In this document: in pieces, positions 25,864-34,668 of the stretch | Position numbering within the stretch: position 1 is the first letter of the stretch | Layout of the letters: each line of letters starts with the position of its first letter | From: Cohaesibacter marisflavi | GTDB taxonomy: Bacteria; Pseudomonadota; Alphaproteobacteria; Rhizobiales; Cohaesibacteraceae | Assembly (NCBI RefSeq): GCF_900115225.1 | Contig: NZ_FOVR01000016.1 | Coordinates: 44,688 to 108,687 of the forward strand | DNA: 64,000 bases | Reading direction: 5' to 3' | Position numbers and translations under genes: made by a program | Notes under the pieces: model-generated | Seen by the model: the letters and a program-made list of their open reading frames with translations, nothing else | The model's database searches: none | Told to the model about the DNA's origin: nothing

Positions 25864-26928
25864 TCAACTATTCTGGGGCATTTGAAGGCCGAGCGTCTCG
25901 GCCCATTCGGCAAGCCCGGCAAGAATGCCTTCCGAGAGCGGAATCCCCTGCAAGAGGCGATCTGCCCTTAAGGCCTGAGCACGCTCACCGGCAACCCTTG
26001 GTGCGGGGCCATTGGCCGTAGCGGCCTTGCTGTGCCGAATAGCATCTCCCAGAAACCCGGCCTCCATGGCAAAGCTGTCGCCGCCGCCAAAGGCAGCCGG
26101 ATCGATCACCTGAATGAAGACATTATTTTGCCAGCCTTGCGGATTGCGGTGGCGCCCGTTGCCCGAGAGGCCGTGCGTTAGCGCTTCCACCGTCATACCA
26201 AGCCCCGTACCCTTGTGCCCCGCATCAAAGCCGCCAAGCGGCATAATGGCACCGGGTATCCTTGCATAGCGAATGGCCGGATCGCGGCTCGGATTTCCCT
26301 CCGCGTCAATCAGCCAGTCATGCGCAAACTGGGCTTTCTCATTATGAAGACGTTTGACCATGCCATTGGTTGTCACCGAAGTGCTCATATCCAGCATCAC
26401 CGCGCCCCCGCGCGCAGGATAGCCAATGGCAAAAGGATTGGTGGAAAGCACCGGCTGGCAAGATCCAAACGGCGCAACGCATTGCTCGGTGGGGTCAGAT
26501 GCCATCACAAGCCCAATCAGACCTCGATCAGTAACAGGCTTGAGGTAAGAGACCAGGCCTGCAGTATGATGGCTATTCCTGATGGACAAGGTGAAGGTGC
26601 CGAAATACTCGGCTTTCTCCATGGCAATTTGCAGACCTTGGGTGATCAACCACGGCCCGGGCAGCTTGCGTCCGTCCCAGAGCGCTGCGACTGGCCGCTC
26701 ATTCAGAATGTCCGGCGCCCCATCAAGGGCCATCCCGCCATCGCGCGCCGACGCCAGATAACCCGGCAAAAGCGCCAAGCCGTGCGTATCATGGCCCAGC
26801 AAATCACCCTCAACCAAAACCGACGCCACAGTCTTGCTCATGCTTGCGCAAAGCCCTACGGCCTCCAACGCCTCAGCAGCGAATGTGACAAGGGATTCAA
26901 CCCCATAGACACGTGTTATATCGAACAT
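25864..26928 (-). CDS. Ldh-family (malate/L-lactate/ureidoglycolate) dehydrogenase
   Basis: A 354-aa NAD(P)-dependent 2-hydroxyacid dehydrogenase of the type-2 malate/lactate dehydrogenase family, cytoplasmic. Hallmarks are GHDTHGLALLPGYL near the N-terminus, IRNSHHTAGLVSYL with the catalytic His, STNPFAIGYP, VMLDMSTSVTTNG and GHKGTGLGMTVEAL. The ATG at 26928 has a perfect GGAGGAG site; an in-frame upstream extension is rejected. It stands alone. Members act on malate, sulfolactate, ureidoglycolate or delta-1-piperideine-2-carboxylate, so the substrate cannot be told from sequence. Confidence 0.87.
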   Translation of the reverse strand: MFDITRVYGVESLVTFAAEALEAVGLCASMSKTVASVLVEGDLLGHDTHGLALLPGYLASARDGGMALDGAPDILNERPVAALWDGRKLPGPWLITQGLQIAMEKAEYFGTFTLSIRNSHHTAGLVSYLKPVTDRGLIGLVMASDPTEQCVAPFGSCQPVLSTNPFAIGYPARGGAVMLDMSTSVTTNGMVKRLHNEKAQFAHDWLIDAEGNPSRDPAIRYARIPGAIMPLGGFDAGHKGTGLGMTVEALTHGLSGNGRHRNPQGWQNNVFIQVIDPAAFGGGDSFAMEAGFLGDAIRHSKAATANGPAPRVAGERAQALRADRLLQGIPLSEGILAGLAEWAETLGLQMPQNS

Positions 26929-27641
26929 GTTTCTCCTCCCATCCCCAGTCCTCTTTATGGCACCAGCCCCATTCCCCCAATGGCCTGAACCGGTGCCCTT
27001 TTTCATATTCCAGCGGCCCACGGCCCCCGTGCCAGCATGGAAATCCATAGCTGGACTGAGCGGCGACCAAGCCTCTCTTCGGGCAGAAGGCAAACGGATA
27101 AACCATGCATAATAATCGGATCATTCGCGAATAACAAATGCACGAAACCGTCAGGCGGCAAACCCGTTGTAGCTTTCCCTCCATCAGACACTCAACGCTG
27201 CCCGGCTGCATCACAGCACAGCGTGCTTATTGAAAGGGAAAAAAGAAAACAAATTCTGGACAAGAATCCACAAAATGAAACAATCCTGACAAAAAAAGAA
27301 AACTATGCGCTTTCAAAGTCCTTTACTTGGGCGTTTAATAGGGGGCTGGAAACCCAGCCGGGCAATTGCGGCCAATGCCTTGTGAAGGAGCATTCCACGC
27401 ATGTGATCCAATAAGCACCGTGCGTCACCGATGCTGCGCCAGAAAGCCAGATCAGTCAGATACCCTTTTCCCTCTTTTGCCATGGCGCACAAGGGAGGCC
27501 CATCGCTATCGATAAATTAGATCGGATCAGACGCAGTAGATCGCACCAAGCACACAATAACGAATGCGGGCCGCAGCAAGCGTTCTTCGCCGTCGCAAAG
27601 AGCGCTCGAAAAACCAGAACGAACCATAATAGAAAGACAGT
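26929..27641. other. 713-bp gene-free stretch before the HAD fusion gene
   Basis: A divergent promoter region with no supported gene, tRNA or repeat. The middle part (27230-27310) is A-rich. An open frame of 125 codons on the plus strand (27037-27414) has no ribosome-binding site or family-like sequence and is taken as chance. Confidence 0.5.
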
Positions 27642-28913
27642 ATGATGCATCAGGACAGCACCGCAGATAAAGAAAGATCCTTTAGGCCCGCTCAGCTTCC
27701 TGAAAGGATCGACGCCGCCACCGCACTGTTGGCGCGTCAGTTGGCGCCCATCTTGCTATGTGACAAGCTTGAGCCTTTCGAACCCGCAGTCGTCGGCATC
27801 TCTCACCTCAAGCGCGGGGAGACCTCGCCGAGCTTTAAACACATGAACCCGTTTACGCGGGCGCCCAACCGAACCTTCAGCATTTTGGAATATGCCATCT
27901 GGTGGAATGGCGACATTCAGCATTTGTATGAGCTGGACCATGTTTGGATCTATCTCAATGAGAACAACACACCGATCCATATCACCGCCAGCGCCCATGG
28001 CGAGATGATCGACATCAGCCAGAGCAACTGGCAGGATCGCCAAATCCGGCTTTTCTGCGAGCCGGGCAAGCATGCATTGGCGCCCACTTCGGCAGAAATC
28101 ATTGAAAAGCGGGACTGGCTGAATGATGTCTGCACCAATCCCGACAAGATCATCGGCTTCGAAATTCCGACCGAATTCGCCGATCATATGAGTTTCCTCT
28201 CCCCTTATGACGACTTTCTGGCCCATGACTATTTGCGCAAGAAATGCTTCACACCAAGCTACAGCTTCGAAAAGAGCTTTGATCTTTCAAAAGTTCCCTT
28301 TGTGAGCTGGGGGGAACTGGAGATTCTCATTCCGCGCCTGTTGCGCGATCAAACCGAGCAGTTGCGCAAGAACAAGAAAGGCATCAAGGCGGTTCTGCTT
28401 GATAGTGGCGACACGCTGATCGATGAAGGCACCCGGATCTACAGCGAAGACAGGGAAAATCTGGTCCTCTCGGCCAAGTCCATCGAAACCAGTCGCCAGC
28501 TGCTTGAGGGCCTCAAGGAGAGAGGCTATCTGATCGCTCTGGTCGCCGACGGGCTGGAGCAGAGTTTTCACAATGTGCTCAAGAAAAACGGCTTCTGGGA
28601 AAAGTTTGACGCAATTTCCATTTCCGAGAATTGTGGCATCACCAAGCCAAGCCCACGCATCTTCATCGAAGCCCTGATGCAATTGGGCCTAAGGCGCGAG
28701 GACACCGAGCATATCGTCATGCTGGGTGACAATCTATCCCGCGACATTCGCGGCGCCAAAGCGCTGGGCATCAAGACTGTCTGGTTGGATGGGGCACCGC
28801 GCCATGACAAGACGCCCAAGGACGATCTGGAAACACCGGATTACAGGATTACCCGCCCGATCGAACTGCTGGATATAATTGATCAGCTGGAAGGCGAGGA
28901 AACGGTAGACTGA
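27642..28913 (+). CDS. Two-domain protein: unknown N-terminal domain + C-terminal HAD phosphatase
   Basis: A 423-aa protein. Residues about 250-410 form a HAD-like hydrolase. Motif I is AVLLDSGDTLIDEG (nucleophile Asp about 253), motif II is weak (IALVADG, no Ser/Thr in the usual place), motif III Lys is in GITKPSPRIF and motif IV is LGDNLSRDIRGA. Residues about 30-235 are a separate domain with ISHLKRGETSPSFKHMNPF, ILEYAIWWNGDIQHLYELDH, VWIYL and SAHGEMID. The His/Asp/Glu pattern faintly recalls Vps62/NPP1-like domains, but I cannot name it. It is monocistronic, and the role is unknown. Confidence 0.75.
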   Translation: MMHQDSTADKERSFRPAQLPERIDAATALLARQLAPILLCDKLEPFEPAVVGISHLKRGETSPSFKHMNPFTRAPNRTFSILEYAIWWNGDIQHLYELDHVWIYLNENNTPIHITASAHGEMIDISQSNWQDRQIRLFCEPGKHALAPTSAEIIEKRDWLNDVCTNPDKIIGFEIPTEFADHMSFLSPYDDFLAHDYLRKKCFTPSYSFEKSFDLSKVPFVSWGELEILIPRLLRDQTEQLRKNKKGIKAVLLDSGDTLIDEGTRIYSEDRENLVLSAKSIETSRQLLEGLKERGYLIALVADGLEQSFHNVLKKNGFWEKFDAISISENCGITKPSPRIFIEALMQLGLRREDTEHIVMLGDNLSRDIRGAKALGIKTVWLDGAPRHDKTPKDDLETPDYRITRPIELLDIIDQLEGEETVD

Positions 28914-29091
28914 TATTGCATTCATCCTTTAGAATGTCTTTGGTGAAAAAGAGTCGTTTCCCGGAACCGTTATCAACCTGATTTGTCTGGTTTCGGGATG
29001 CGCAATATCCCTTCAGAAACGCCGAAAATATCCGTACATTTTCGTACCACCGCGAAAATCTTGCCCCAATACCCCCAGAATTCCGCCAAAT

Positions 29092-29106
29092 GATACAGCT
29101 TGTATC
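29092..29106. promoter_or_regulatory. Inverted repeat upstream of IclR gene
   Basis: GATACA-GCT-TGTATC is a perfect 15-bp inverted repeat 74 bp before the IclR start and a candidate autoregulatory site. A separate CGTAC-ATTTT-CGTAC direct repeat lies just upstream (about 29032-29047). Confidence 0.4.
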
Positions 29107-29179
29107 GTATTATGGGTTGCTATTTTCTGCATCTTAATATTCACTTATAATCGAACGCAACGAGTCTAACGGAAACGTC

Positions 29180-29950
29180 ATGTCCACCAATGAAAAAGAA
29201 AAGAATTCACGTGGCGGAATTCAGGTCATAGCAAGAGCGGCAGACATTCTGCGCGCCCTTAAAACAAGTCAGTCGGGCATGAGCCTCGGGCAGATTGCCC
29301 AGCGCGTCGACCTGCCTCGCTCTACTGTGCAGCGCATTGTGAACGCTTTACAGCAAGAGAATTTCATCATCACAGATTCTCAAGGAGGCGGTTTGCGCCT
29401 TGGGCCGGAGCTCAACGCTCTGGCAGAAGCGACCCGCTACAATATCGTGGAATATTGTCGCCTGCTGCTCACGGAGCTGACCCAGTCTACCGGCGAGACA
29501 TCCGACCTGTCGGTCTTCCGACGTGACGCGATGATCTTTCTTGATCAGGTGCCCGGCACCCATCGTTTGCGTACAGTATCAGCGGTTGGCGAAGCCTTTC
29601 CGCTCTCAAGCACAGCCAATGGCCGAGCCTGCCTGAGCCTGATGGAAGAATACAAGGCCCAACAGCTGGTTCAGAGTGAATGGGAACGGTGGGGCGTCAA
29701 GGGCGACATGGATGCCGTGCTGGCCGACCTGCGCAAGATCCGGGCTGTTGGCATGGCATTTGATGAAGACCACCATACGCCAGGCATCTCGGCGATCGGC
29801 TTTGCCTTCAGAGACTGGTTCGGTGATCTGCACGCCATTTCTGTTCCGGTACCCTCTAGCCGCTATGCGGACAAGAAAACAGAGATAGAAGAGGCGCTTA
29901 AAAAGACGGCAGCCCATGTCAAGAAGCGCATGACACGCCGCAGCAACTAA
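29180..29950 (+). CDS. IclR-family transcriptional regulator
   Basis: A 256-aa regulator. The N-terminal winged HTH shows VIARAADILRALKTSQSGMSLGQIAQRVDLPRSTVQRIVNALQQENFI. The C-terminal GAF-like effector domain includes GETSDLSVFRRDAMIFLDQVPG, FPLSSTANGRACL and the conserved GISAIGFAF. IclR proteins often control acetoacetate, aromatic-acid or glyoxylate pathways with small-acid effectors. It precedes the thiolase gene on the same strand and is the only regulator in the BKACE region, so it is the best candidate to control those operons. Confidence 0.92.
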   Translation: MSTNEKEKNSRGGIQVIARAADILRALKTSQSGMSLGQIAQRVDLPRSTVQRIVNALQQENFIITDSQGGGLRLGPELNALAEATRYNIVEYCRLLLTELTQSTGETSDLSVFRRDAMIFLDQVPGTHRLRTVSAVGEAFPLSSTANGRACLSLMEEYKAQQLVQSEWERWGVKGDMDAVLADLRKIRAVGMAFDEDHHTPGISAIGFAFRDWFGDLHAISVPVPSSRYADKKTEIEEALKKTAAHVKKRMTRRSN

Positions 29951-29986
29951 TCAGCCGAGCGCATTCCAAAAGCACGAAATGACCTG

Positions 29987-30013
29987 AAAGCCCTCCCCTG
30001 CGAGGGCTTTTTT
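29987..30013 (+). terminator. Intrinsic terminator after IclR gene
   Basis: The stem AAAGCCCTC/GAGGGCTTT (29987-29995 and 30002-30010) with a CCCTGC loop and a TTTTTT run. It separates the regulator from the thiolase transcript. Confidence 0.85.
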
Positions 30014-30185
30014 AATGCCTAAGTCTATGCCAACGAATCCATAATACCAAAAGGCCTAATATCAGAATTCCTAATACAAACACTTTCGAAGTCCCACTAC
30101 ACTCCCCGCTTAACGTGCAAACACGTATGTAAGAAGACAATTTGGCCGTGGAATTGAGCCAATTCACGTTGACCGCATAGCGGTT

Positions 30186-30204
30186 CTCATGTACCGTTAT
30201 TTGG
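30186..30204 (-). promoter_or_regulatory. Candidate shared operator upstream of thiolase
   Basis: CTCATGTACCGTTATTTGG matches 14 of 19 bases of the reverse complement of the motif found upstream of both the cupin-BKACE operon and the CoA-transferase operon. It lies about 70 bp before the thiolase start. Confidence 0.4.
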
Positions 30205-30272
30205 TGCAAATATCATACGCTGCGACAGGTCCTGTGACGCCGCAGTCGTAATAAGTCGGAGGAGCTTCCATC

Positions 30273-31448
30273 ATGACCAATGTCGTAATTGCGTCTGCAG
30301 CGCGTACCGCTGTGGGCAGTTTTCTAGGATCTTTTGCCAAGGTTCCAGCCCATGAGCTGGGCGCTGCTGTATTGCAAGCCGTTGTCGAGCGCGCTGGCGT
30401 TGATCCCTCAGAAGTGTCTGAAACCATTTTGGGTCAGGTGCTCAATGCAGGCCAGGGACAGAACCCGGCCCGTCAGGCCCATCTCAATGCTGGCTTCCCG
30501 ATTGAAAGCGCCGCCTGGGGCATCAACCAGGTTTGTGGATCAGGTTTGCGCGCCGTAGCCCTTGCTGCACAGCATGTGATGCTCGGCGATGCCAAGATTG
30601 TCGTTGCTGGCGGTCAGGAGAGCATGTCTCAGGCTCCTCATGTTGCCTATATCCGTCAGGGCCAGAAAATGGGCGATCTGAAAATGATCGACACCATGAT
30701 CAAGGACGGCCTGTGGGAGGCATTCAACGGCTATCACATGGGGCAGACCGCCGAGAATGTGGCTGATCAGTGGGAAATTTCCCGCGAGATGCAGGATGCA
30801 ATGGCGCTGCGCTCGCAGAATAACGCGGAAGCCGCTCAGAAAGCCGGTCGCTTTGATGACGAGATCGTTCCTTTCACAGTCAAGAACCGCAAAGGCGACA
30901 TCATTGTCGACAAGGATGAATTCATTCGTCCCGGCACCACAATCGAAAACCTGCAAAAACTGCGCCCAGCCTTCATCAAGGAAGGCACCGTTACCGCAGG
31001 CAACGCGTCAGGCATCAATGACGGTGCGGCCGTCACCCTTTGCATGACCGCTGAAGACGCCGAAAGGCGCGGCATCGAACCACTGGCACGCATTGTTTCC
31101 TACGCAACTGCTGGCCTTGATCCGAAAATCATGGGCATGGGGCCGGTCTATGCCTCTCGTCTGGCTCTGGAAAAAGCGGGCTGGAAGGCAGAAGATCTTG
31201 ATCTGGTGGAAGCCAATGAAGCCTTCGCAGCGCAGGCTTGCGCCGTTAACAAGGAAATGGGCTGGGATCCGGAGATCGTCAATGTCAATGGCGGTGCAAT
31301 TGCCATCGGCCACCCAATCGGCGCATCCGGCTGCCGTATCCTCAACACCCTGCTGTTTGAAATGAAACGCCGCAACGCCAAGAAGGGTCTTGCAACCCTT
31401 TGCATCGGCGGCGGCATGGGCGTTGCCCTTTGCGTGGAACGTCCATAA
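30273..31448 (+). CDS. Acetyl-CoA acetyltransferase (thiolase)
   Basis: A 391-aa cytoplasmic thiolase. The nucleophile Cys is in [16 protein letters not shown] (about Cys89). The C-terminal catalytic motifs are [19 protein letters not shown] (His) and [13 protein letters not shown] (second Cys), and [11 protein letters not shown] is also present. It is of the AtoB/PhaA type, making or cleaving acetoacetyl-CoA. A GGAGGAG site precedes the start. In this locus the likely direction is cleavage of acetoacetyl-CoA delivered by the CoA-transferase, giving two acetyl-CoA. No phaB or phaC is present, so storage-polymer synthesis is less likely. Confidence 0.93.
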   Translation: MTNVVIASAARTAVGSFLGSFAKVPAHELGAAVLQAVVERAGVDPSEVSETILGQVLNAGQGQNPARQAHLNAGFPIESAAWGINQVCGSGLRAVALAAQHVMLGDAKIVVAGGQESMSQAPHVAYIRQGQKMGDLKMIDTMIKDGLWEAFNGYHMGQTAENVADQWEISREMQDAMALRSQNNAEAAQKAGRFDDEIVPFTVKNRKGDIIVDKDEFIRPGTTIENLQKLRPAFIKEGTVTAGNASGINDGAAVTLCMTAEDAERRGIEPLARIVSYATAGLDPKIMGMGPVYASRLALEKAGWKAEDLDLVEANEAFAAQACAVNKEMGWDPEIVNVNGGAIAIGHPIGASGCRILNTLLFEMKRRNAKKGLATLCIGGGMGVALCVERP

Positions 31449-31494
31449 GCGGATAATCCTGCAGGGTCGCTTCTTTTAAGGTATAAAGAGCAAA

Positions 31495-31534
31495 AAGGCG
31501 GATTTGAATTCACGTTCAAAGCCGCCTTTTTTCA
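31495..31534 (+). terminator. Intrinsic terminator after thiolase
   Basis: AAGGCGGATTTGAA pairs with TTCAAAGCCGCCTT (one mismatch) across a short loop and runs into TTTTTT. It separates thiolase from the MaoC-Pta gene, which therefore has its own promoter or depends on read-through. Confidence 0.85.
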
Positions 31535-31607
31535 GATATCAGGATACCTTTGCCTTGCTATCATAGACCTGAAGACAAAAACATTTCAGCCCCAGACGGA
31601 GCCGCCG

Positions 31608-33005
31608 ATGTCCGATCGCTTCATATCCGAGAACAAGACCTACGACGAAATTGAAATAGGCGACAGCGCCAGCCTGACCCGCCTCGCCAGGGAACAGGAT
31701 TTTCTGATATTTGCCAATGTCTCCGGCAATCTGAACCATTATCATCTCGCCGCTTACGCCCAGGAACAGGAAGGATTGCCGGAAACCTTTGCTCCCGGTC
31801 TCTGGATCGGCTCCCTGATCTCTGCCGTGATGGGCAACCAGATCCCGGGCCCCGGCTCGGTCTATAAAAAGCAGACGCTGGATTTCCATGAAGTCTGCTA
31901 CGCCGGTGACGAACTCCTTGTCGAGGTCAAGGTCATCGCGAAACTGCCTGATAATGTCATCCGCTTTGAAAACAGGGTAACGCGAACTGCAGACAACAGA
32001 CTTTTGGTCTCTGGTGAAGCCGATCTCTATGCACCGAAAACGAAAATGCGCTTCAATGCCCTGCCCGCACCGGAATTGATCCTCGATCACCACCCCCATT
32101 TTGAAGCCATTATTGAACGGACACAGGCGCTTGATCCGTTGACAACGGCAGTTGTTGCCCCAGAGGAAGAGCGGTCTCTTGGTGGCGCCCTGCTTGCCCG
32201 CAAAAAGGGCATCATCGAACCGATCCTGTTTGGCAGCAAGGAGCGCATTCATGCTGTGGCCAAAGAGCTGGACCAATCTCTTGAGGGCATCGAAATTATC
32301 GACGAGATAGACCATGCCCGAGCTGCCAGCAAAGCTGTCGATTATATCGCCGATGGCACCGCCGGTGCCCTTATGAAGGGACATCTGCATACCGACGACT
32401 TGTTGCGAGCAGCCTTGCGTAAGGAACGGGGTCTCAGAGCCGGCCGCCGCTTCACCCATGTCTTTGTGTTGGATGTCCCCGGCCTTTCCCACCCTTTGCT
32501 GGTCACAGACGCCGCCATCAACATCCAGCCAGACTTGAAAACCAAGGCCGATATTGTCCGCAACGCCATAGAGGTCGCCATTTCCATCGGCATCGAGGTG
32601 CCAAAAGCTGGCGTACTCTCTGCCGTTGAAACGGTCAATCCGGATATCCCTTCCTCGATGGATGCAGCCCTTCTTTCCAAGATGGCGGAGAGAGGACAGA
32701 TCACCGGTGGCATCGTTGATGGACCGCTGGCCATGGACAATGCCATCGATCTGGCTGCAGCGCGCACCAAGGGCATTACCTCCGAGGTTGCCGGACAAGC
32801 GGATATTCTTGTCGTTCCCAATCTTGATGCAGGCAATATGCTCGCCAAGCAGTTGGCCTATATTTCCCATGCGGAGCCAGCAGGGCTCGTTCTGGGCGCC
32901 AAGGTACCCATCGTGCTCAATTCCCGCTCCGATGGCGATCTGGCCCGCCTGGCGTCCTGTGCCATCGCATCCCTGCATCACGCCCGCATCGGCAAGATTT
33001 CATAA
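31608..33005 (+). CDS. MaoC-like hydratase/phosphate acyltransferase fusion
   Basis: A 465-aa two-domain enzyme. Residues about 1-145 form a MaoC hotdog domain (ANVSGNLNHYHLAAYAQ, PGPGSVYKKQTLDFHEVCYAGD). Residues about 165-465 form a phosphate acetyl/butyryltransferase domain (DGTAGALMKGHLHTDDLLRAAL, FVLDVPGLSHPLLVTDAAINIQP, MAERGQITGGIVDGPLAMDNAID, SRSDGDLARLASCAIA). It could hydrate an enoyl-CoA and convert an acyl-CoA to acyl-phosphate. No acetate or butyrate kinase gene is visible nearby. This fusion is common in Alphaproteobacteria beside acyl-CoA genes. Confidence 0.88.
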   Translation: MSDRFISENKTYDEIEIGDSASLTRLAREQDFLIFANVSGNLNHYHLAAYAQEQEGLPETFAPGLWIGSLISAVMGNQIPGPGSVYKKQTLDFHEVCYAGDELLVEVKVIAKLPDNVIRFENRVTRTADNRLLVSGEADLYAPKTKMRFNALPAPELILDHHPHFEAIIERTQALDPLTTAVVAPEEERSLGGALLARKKGIIEPILFGSKERIHAVAKELDQSLEGIEIIDEIDHARAASKAVDYIADGTAGALMKGHLHTDDLLRAALRKERGLRAGRRFTHVFVLDVPGLSHPLLVTDAAINIQPDLKTKADIVRNAIEVAISIGIEVPKAGVLSAVETVNPDIPSSMDAALLSKMAERGQITGGIVDGPLAMDNAIDLAAARTKGITSEVAGQADILVVPNLDAGNMLAKQLAYISHAEPAGLVLGAKVPIVLNSRSDGDLARLASCAIASLHHARIGKIS

Positions 33006-33058
33006 GCGACCAGCCACAACTGCTCCCCCAGAGACGGGGATAGGGATAGACGCATGCA

Positions 33059-33092
33059 AAAACCCTCCCGCCAACCATGGCGGGAGGGTTTT
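33059..33092. terminator. Bidirectional terminator between MaoC-Pta and BKACE genes
   Basis: A perfect 14-bp stem AAAACCCTCCCGCC/GGCGGGAGGGTTTT with loop AACCAT. It can end transcription from both sides, since the two genes converge here. Confidence 0.85.
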
Positions 33093-33121
33093 CAATTGGC
33101 GCGTGGTAAACGTCCCGTCGT

Positions 33122-33155
33122 GGGGAGACCGATCAAATGCACAATCGGTCTCCCC
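33122..33155. terminator. Second hairpin downstream of BKACE
   Basis: A perfect 12-bp stem GGGGAGACCGAT/ATCGGTCTCCCC with a 10-nt loop, without a T-run. It probably protects the 3' end of the BKACE transcript. Confidence 0.5.
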
Positions 33156-33198
33156 TACATCCCCTTCCGCTCACCACGCAGAAATCGGAGATCGGCTC

Positions 33199-34131
33199 CT
33201 AAAAGCCGACCTGATCGCCACCTTTGAGATCCAGCATTTCGCGCGCTTCATCCGGTGTCGCCACTTCGCAGCCCAGATCCTCGATGATGCGGCGGATCTT
33301 GGCGACCTGCTGGGCGTTGTTTTCTGCCAGCTTGCCGCGGGAAATAAACAGGCTGTCTTCCAGACCGACACGGACGTTGCCACCCATCTGCGTTGCAGTC
33401 GTGCCAAGAGACATCTGCGCGTTACCTGCCCCAAGCACAGACCAGCGATAATCATCGCCAAACAGGCGATCAGCCGTGCGCTTCATGAAGATCAGATTGT
33501 CGACATCAGAGCCGATGCCACCCAGAATGCCGAAGATAAACTGGATAAAAATCGGGGCTTTGAACAGACCGATATCCATGCAGAATTTCAGGTTGTAAAG
33601 ATGGCCGACATCATAACATTCATGCTCGAACTTGATCTTATGCGGCGCCAGCTGGGTAGCGGCATTCTCGATATCGGCAAAAGTATTGCGGAAGATATAG
33701 CCGTCTGAATTCTTGATATAGTCTTTTTCCCAGTCGAACTTGAACTCGTCATAACGCTTGGCCAACGGATGGAAAGAGAAGTTCATGGAGCCCATATTCA
33801 TGGAGCACATTTCGGGGGAATGAGCCAGAGCAGGAGCAATGCGCTCGTCAATCGTATTGAGAACACTACCGCCAGTGGAAATGTTGATCACAGCGTCCGT
33901 GGCCTGCTTGATGCGAGGCAGATAGGTCGAAAAATCTTTTGGATCGATAGAGATAAAGCCATTTTCAGCCTTGCGAGCGTGGCAGTGCAGAATAGCGGCA
34001 CCAGCTTCTGAGGCTGCAATCGCTTGGGTAGCCAGATCATCTGGCGTATACGGCAAAGCATCGGACATGGTTGGCGTGTGAATGCCGCCGGTGATCGCAC
34101 AGGTAATCACGGTTTTCTTTTGACGTGCCAT
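33199..34131 (-). CDS. BKACE family beta-keto acid cleavage enzyme (DUF849)
   Basis: A 310-aa Zn-dependent TIM-barrel enzyme. BKACE proteins transfer an acetyl unit between a beta-keto acid and acetyl-CoA, yielding an acyl-CoA plus acetoacetate. The metal motif HxH is HCHARKAENG (His49, His51), with the N-terminal strand TCAITGGIHTPTMSDALPYTP, KFEHECYD and the C-terminal GGNVRVGLEDSLF. Known activities include 3-keto-5-aminohexanoate, dehydrocarnitine and beta-ketoglutarate. Which applies here is not readable from sequence. It is the last gene of the cupin-SDR-dehydrogenase-symporter operon, and its acetoacetate would feed the CoA-transferase pair nearby. Confidence 0.92.
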   Translation of the reverse strand: MARQKKTVITCAITGGIHTPTMSDALPYTPDDLATQAIAASEAGAAILHCHARKAENGFISIDPKDFSTYLPRIKQATDAVINISTGGSVLNTIDERIAPALAHSPEMCSMNMGSMNFSFHPLAKRYDEFKFDWEKDYIKNSDGYIFRNTFADIENAATQLAPHKIKFEHECYDVGHLYNLKFCMDIGLFKAPIFIQFIFGILGGIGSDVDNLIFMKRTADRLFGDDYRWSVLGAGNAQMSLGTTATQMGGNVRVGLEDSLFISRGKLAENNAQQVAKIRRIIEDLGCEVATPDEAREMLDLKGGDQVGF

Positions 34132-34406
34132 TATCGGGCTCCCTTACTTTCAGTTTCCGGCTTCTGTCTTATGCAATGCGGAAACGGTTCGGATTTTCAT
34201 TTCGTTGACAGGACCGGCGCCGCGAAGCATTGCGCTCAGATTGCCGTGTCGGCCCTGTATTTTGTGATCCCCCGAAGCCTAAGCTCCGGGGGAAAGAGAC
34301 TTTACAGCCGCTTAAGAGGTAGGAGGGGGGCTGCAAAGCCGGGGAAGACGAAAACGTCCGTTACGCTGCTTAACCGCACTCTGTTCGAGTTTGCAGCGCT
34401 TTTCAG
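34132..34406. other. Spacer between small symporter proteins and BKACE
   Basis: About 275 bp in the same transcription direction. It contains a CCCCG...CGGGG hairpin (about 34270-34292) but no T-run and no supported gene. It may tune BKACE expression relative to the symporter. Confidence 0.45.
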
Positions 34407-34520
34407 CTAGCGCTTCGCTGCATTCCGCTGCGCTTTGAAGATCAGCCCGACGATCATGGCGACGCCATATACGCCCATTACACCCATGACCATATACATC
34501 CATCCAGCTTCAACACCCAT
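34407..34520 (-). CDS. Small single-TM protein B next to SSS symporter (37 aa)
   Basis: A 37-aa open frame starting MGVEAGWMYMVMGVMGVYG, with one hydrophobic helix (about residues 8-28) followed by a basic tail FKAQRNAAKR, a topology expected for a cytoplasmic C-terminus. A GAGGGAGAA ribosome-binding sequence precedes the ATG. The ATG overlaps the stop of the upstream small gene by one base (TGATG), a sign of coupled translation and of a real gene. It resembles small accessory proteins that accompany sodium/solute symporters. I cannot assign a family with certainty. Confidence 0.65.
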   Translation of the reverse strand: MGVEAGWMYMVMGVMGVYGVAMIVGLIFKAQRNAAKR

Positions 34521-34651
34521 CAGACTTCTCCCTCGTTTGCCATGCCTTGATCTTTCTTGTTTCTGCGAGCCAGCCAGGACAGGCCGACACCGATAAACAT
34601 GATCGCGTAAACAATAACGGCCGCTTGGATAAACAAATTCCAGAACAACAT
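34520..34651 (-). CDS. Small single-TM protein A next to SSS symporter (43 aa)
   Basis: A 43-aa open frame. MLFWNLFIQAAVIVYAIMFI starts a single long hydrophobic helix, followed by SWLARRNKKDQG, a positive cytoplasmic anchor, and an acidic end. GGGAGAGATCATC precedes the ATG, which lies 17 bp after the symporter stop. Size, position and topology fit the 'symporter small accessory protein' type known beside other SSS genes. Together with the 37-aa gene it makes an unusual pair of accessory peptides. Confidence 0.7.
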   Translation of the reverse strand: MLFWNLFIQAAVIVYAIMFIGVGLSWLARRNKKDQGMANEGEV

Positions 34652-34668
34652 GATGATCTCTCCCTCAA

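Larger units (their letters stand above)
29951..30272. other. Intergenic region IclR-thiolase
   Basis: It holds the IclR terminator at its left end and a candidate operator (30186-30204) near the thiolase gene. Nothing coding is seen in between. Confidence 0.6.

Noticed and set aside
30273..31448. Polyhydroxybutyrate synthesis from the thiolase
   Set aside because: No acetoacetyl-CoA reductase, synthase or phasin genes are nearby; CoA-transferase and BKACE point to acetoacetate use.
31539..32981. A 480-codon minus-strand frame opposite the MaoC-Pta gene
   Set aside because: The plus-strand fusion has all expected motifs; the antisense frame is a codon-bias shadow.
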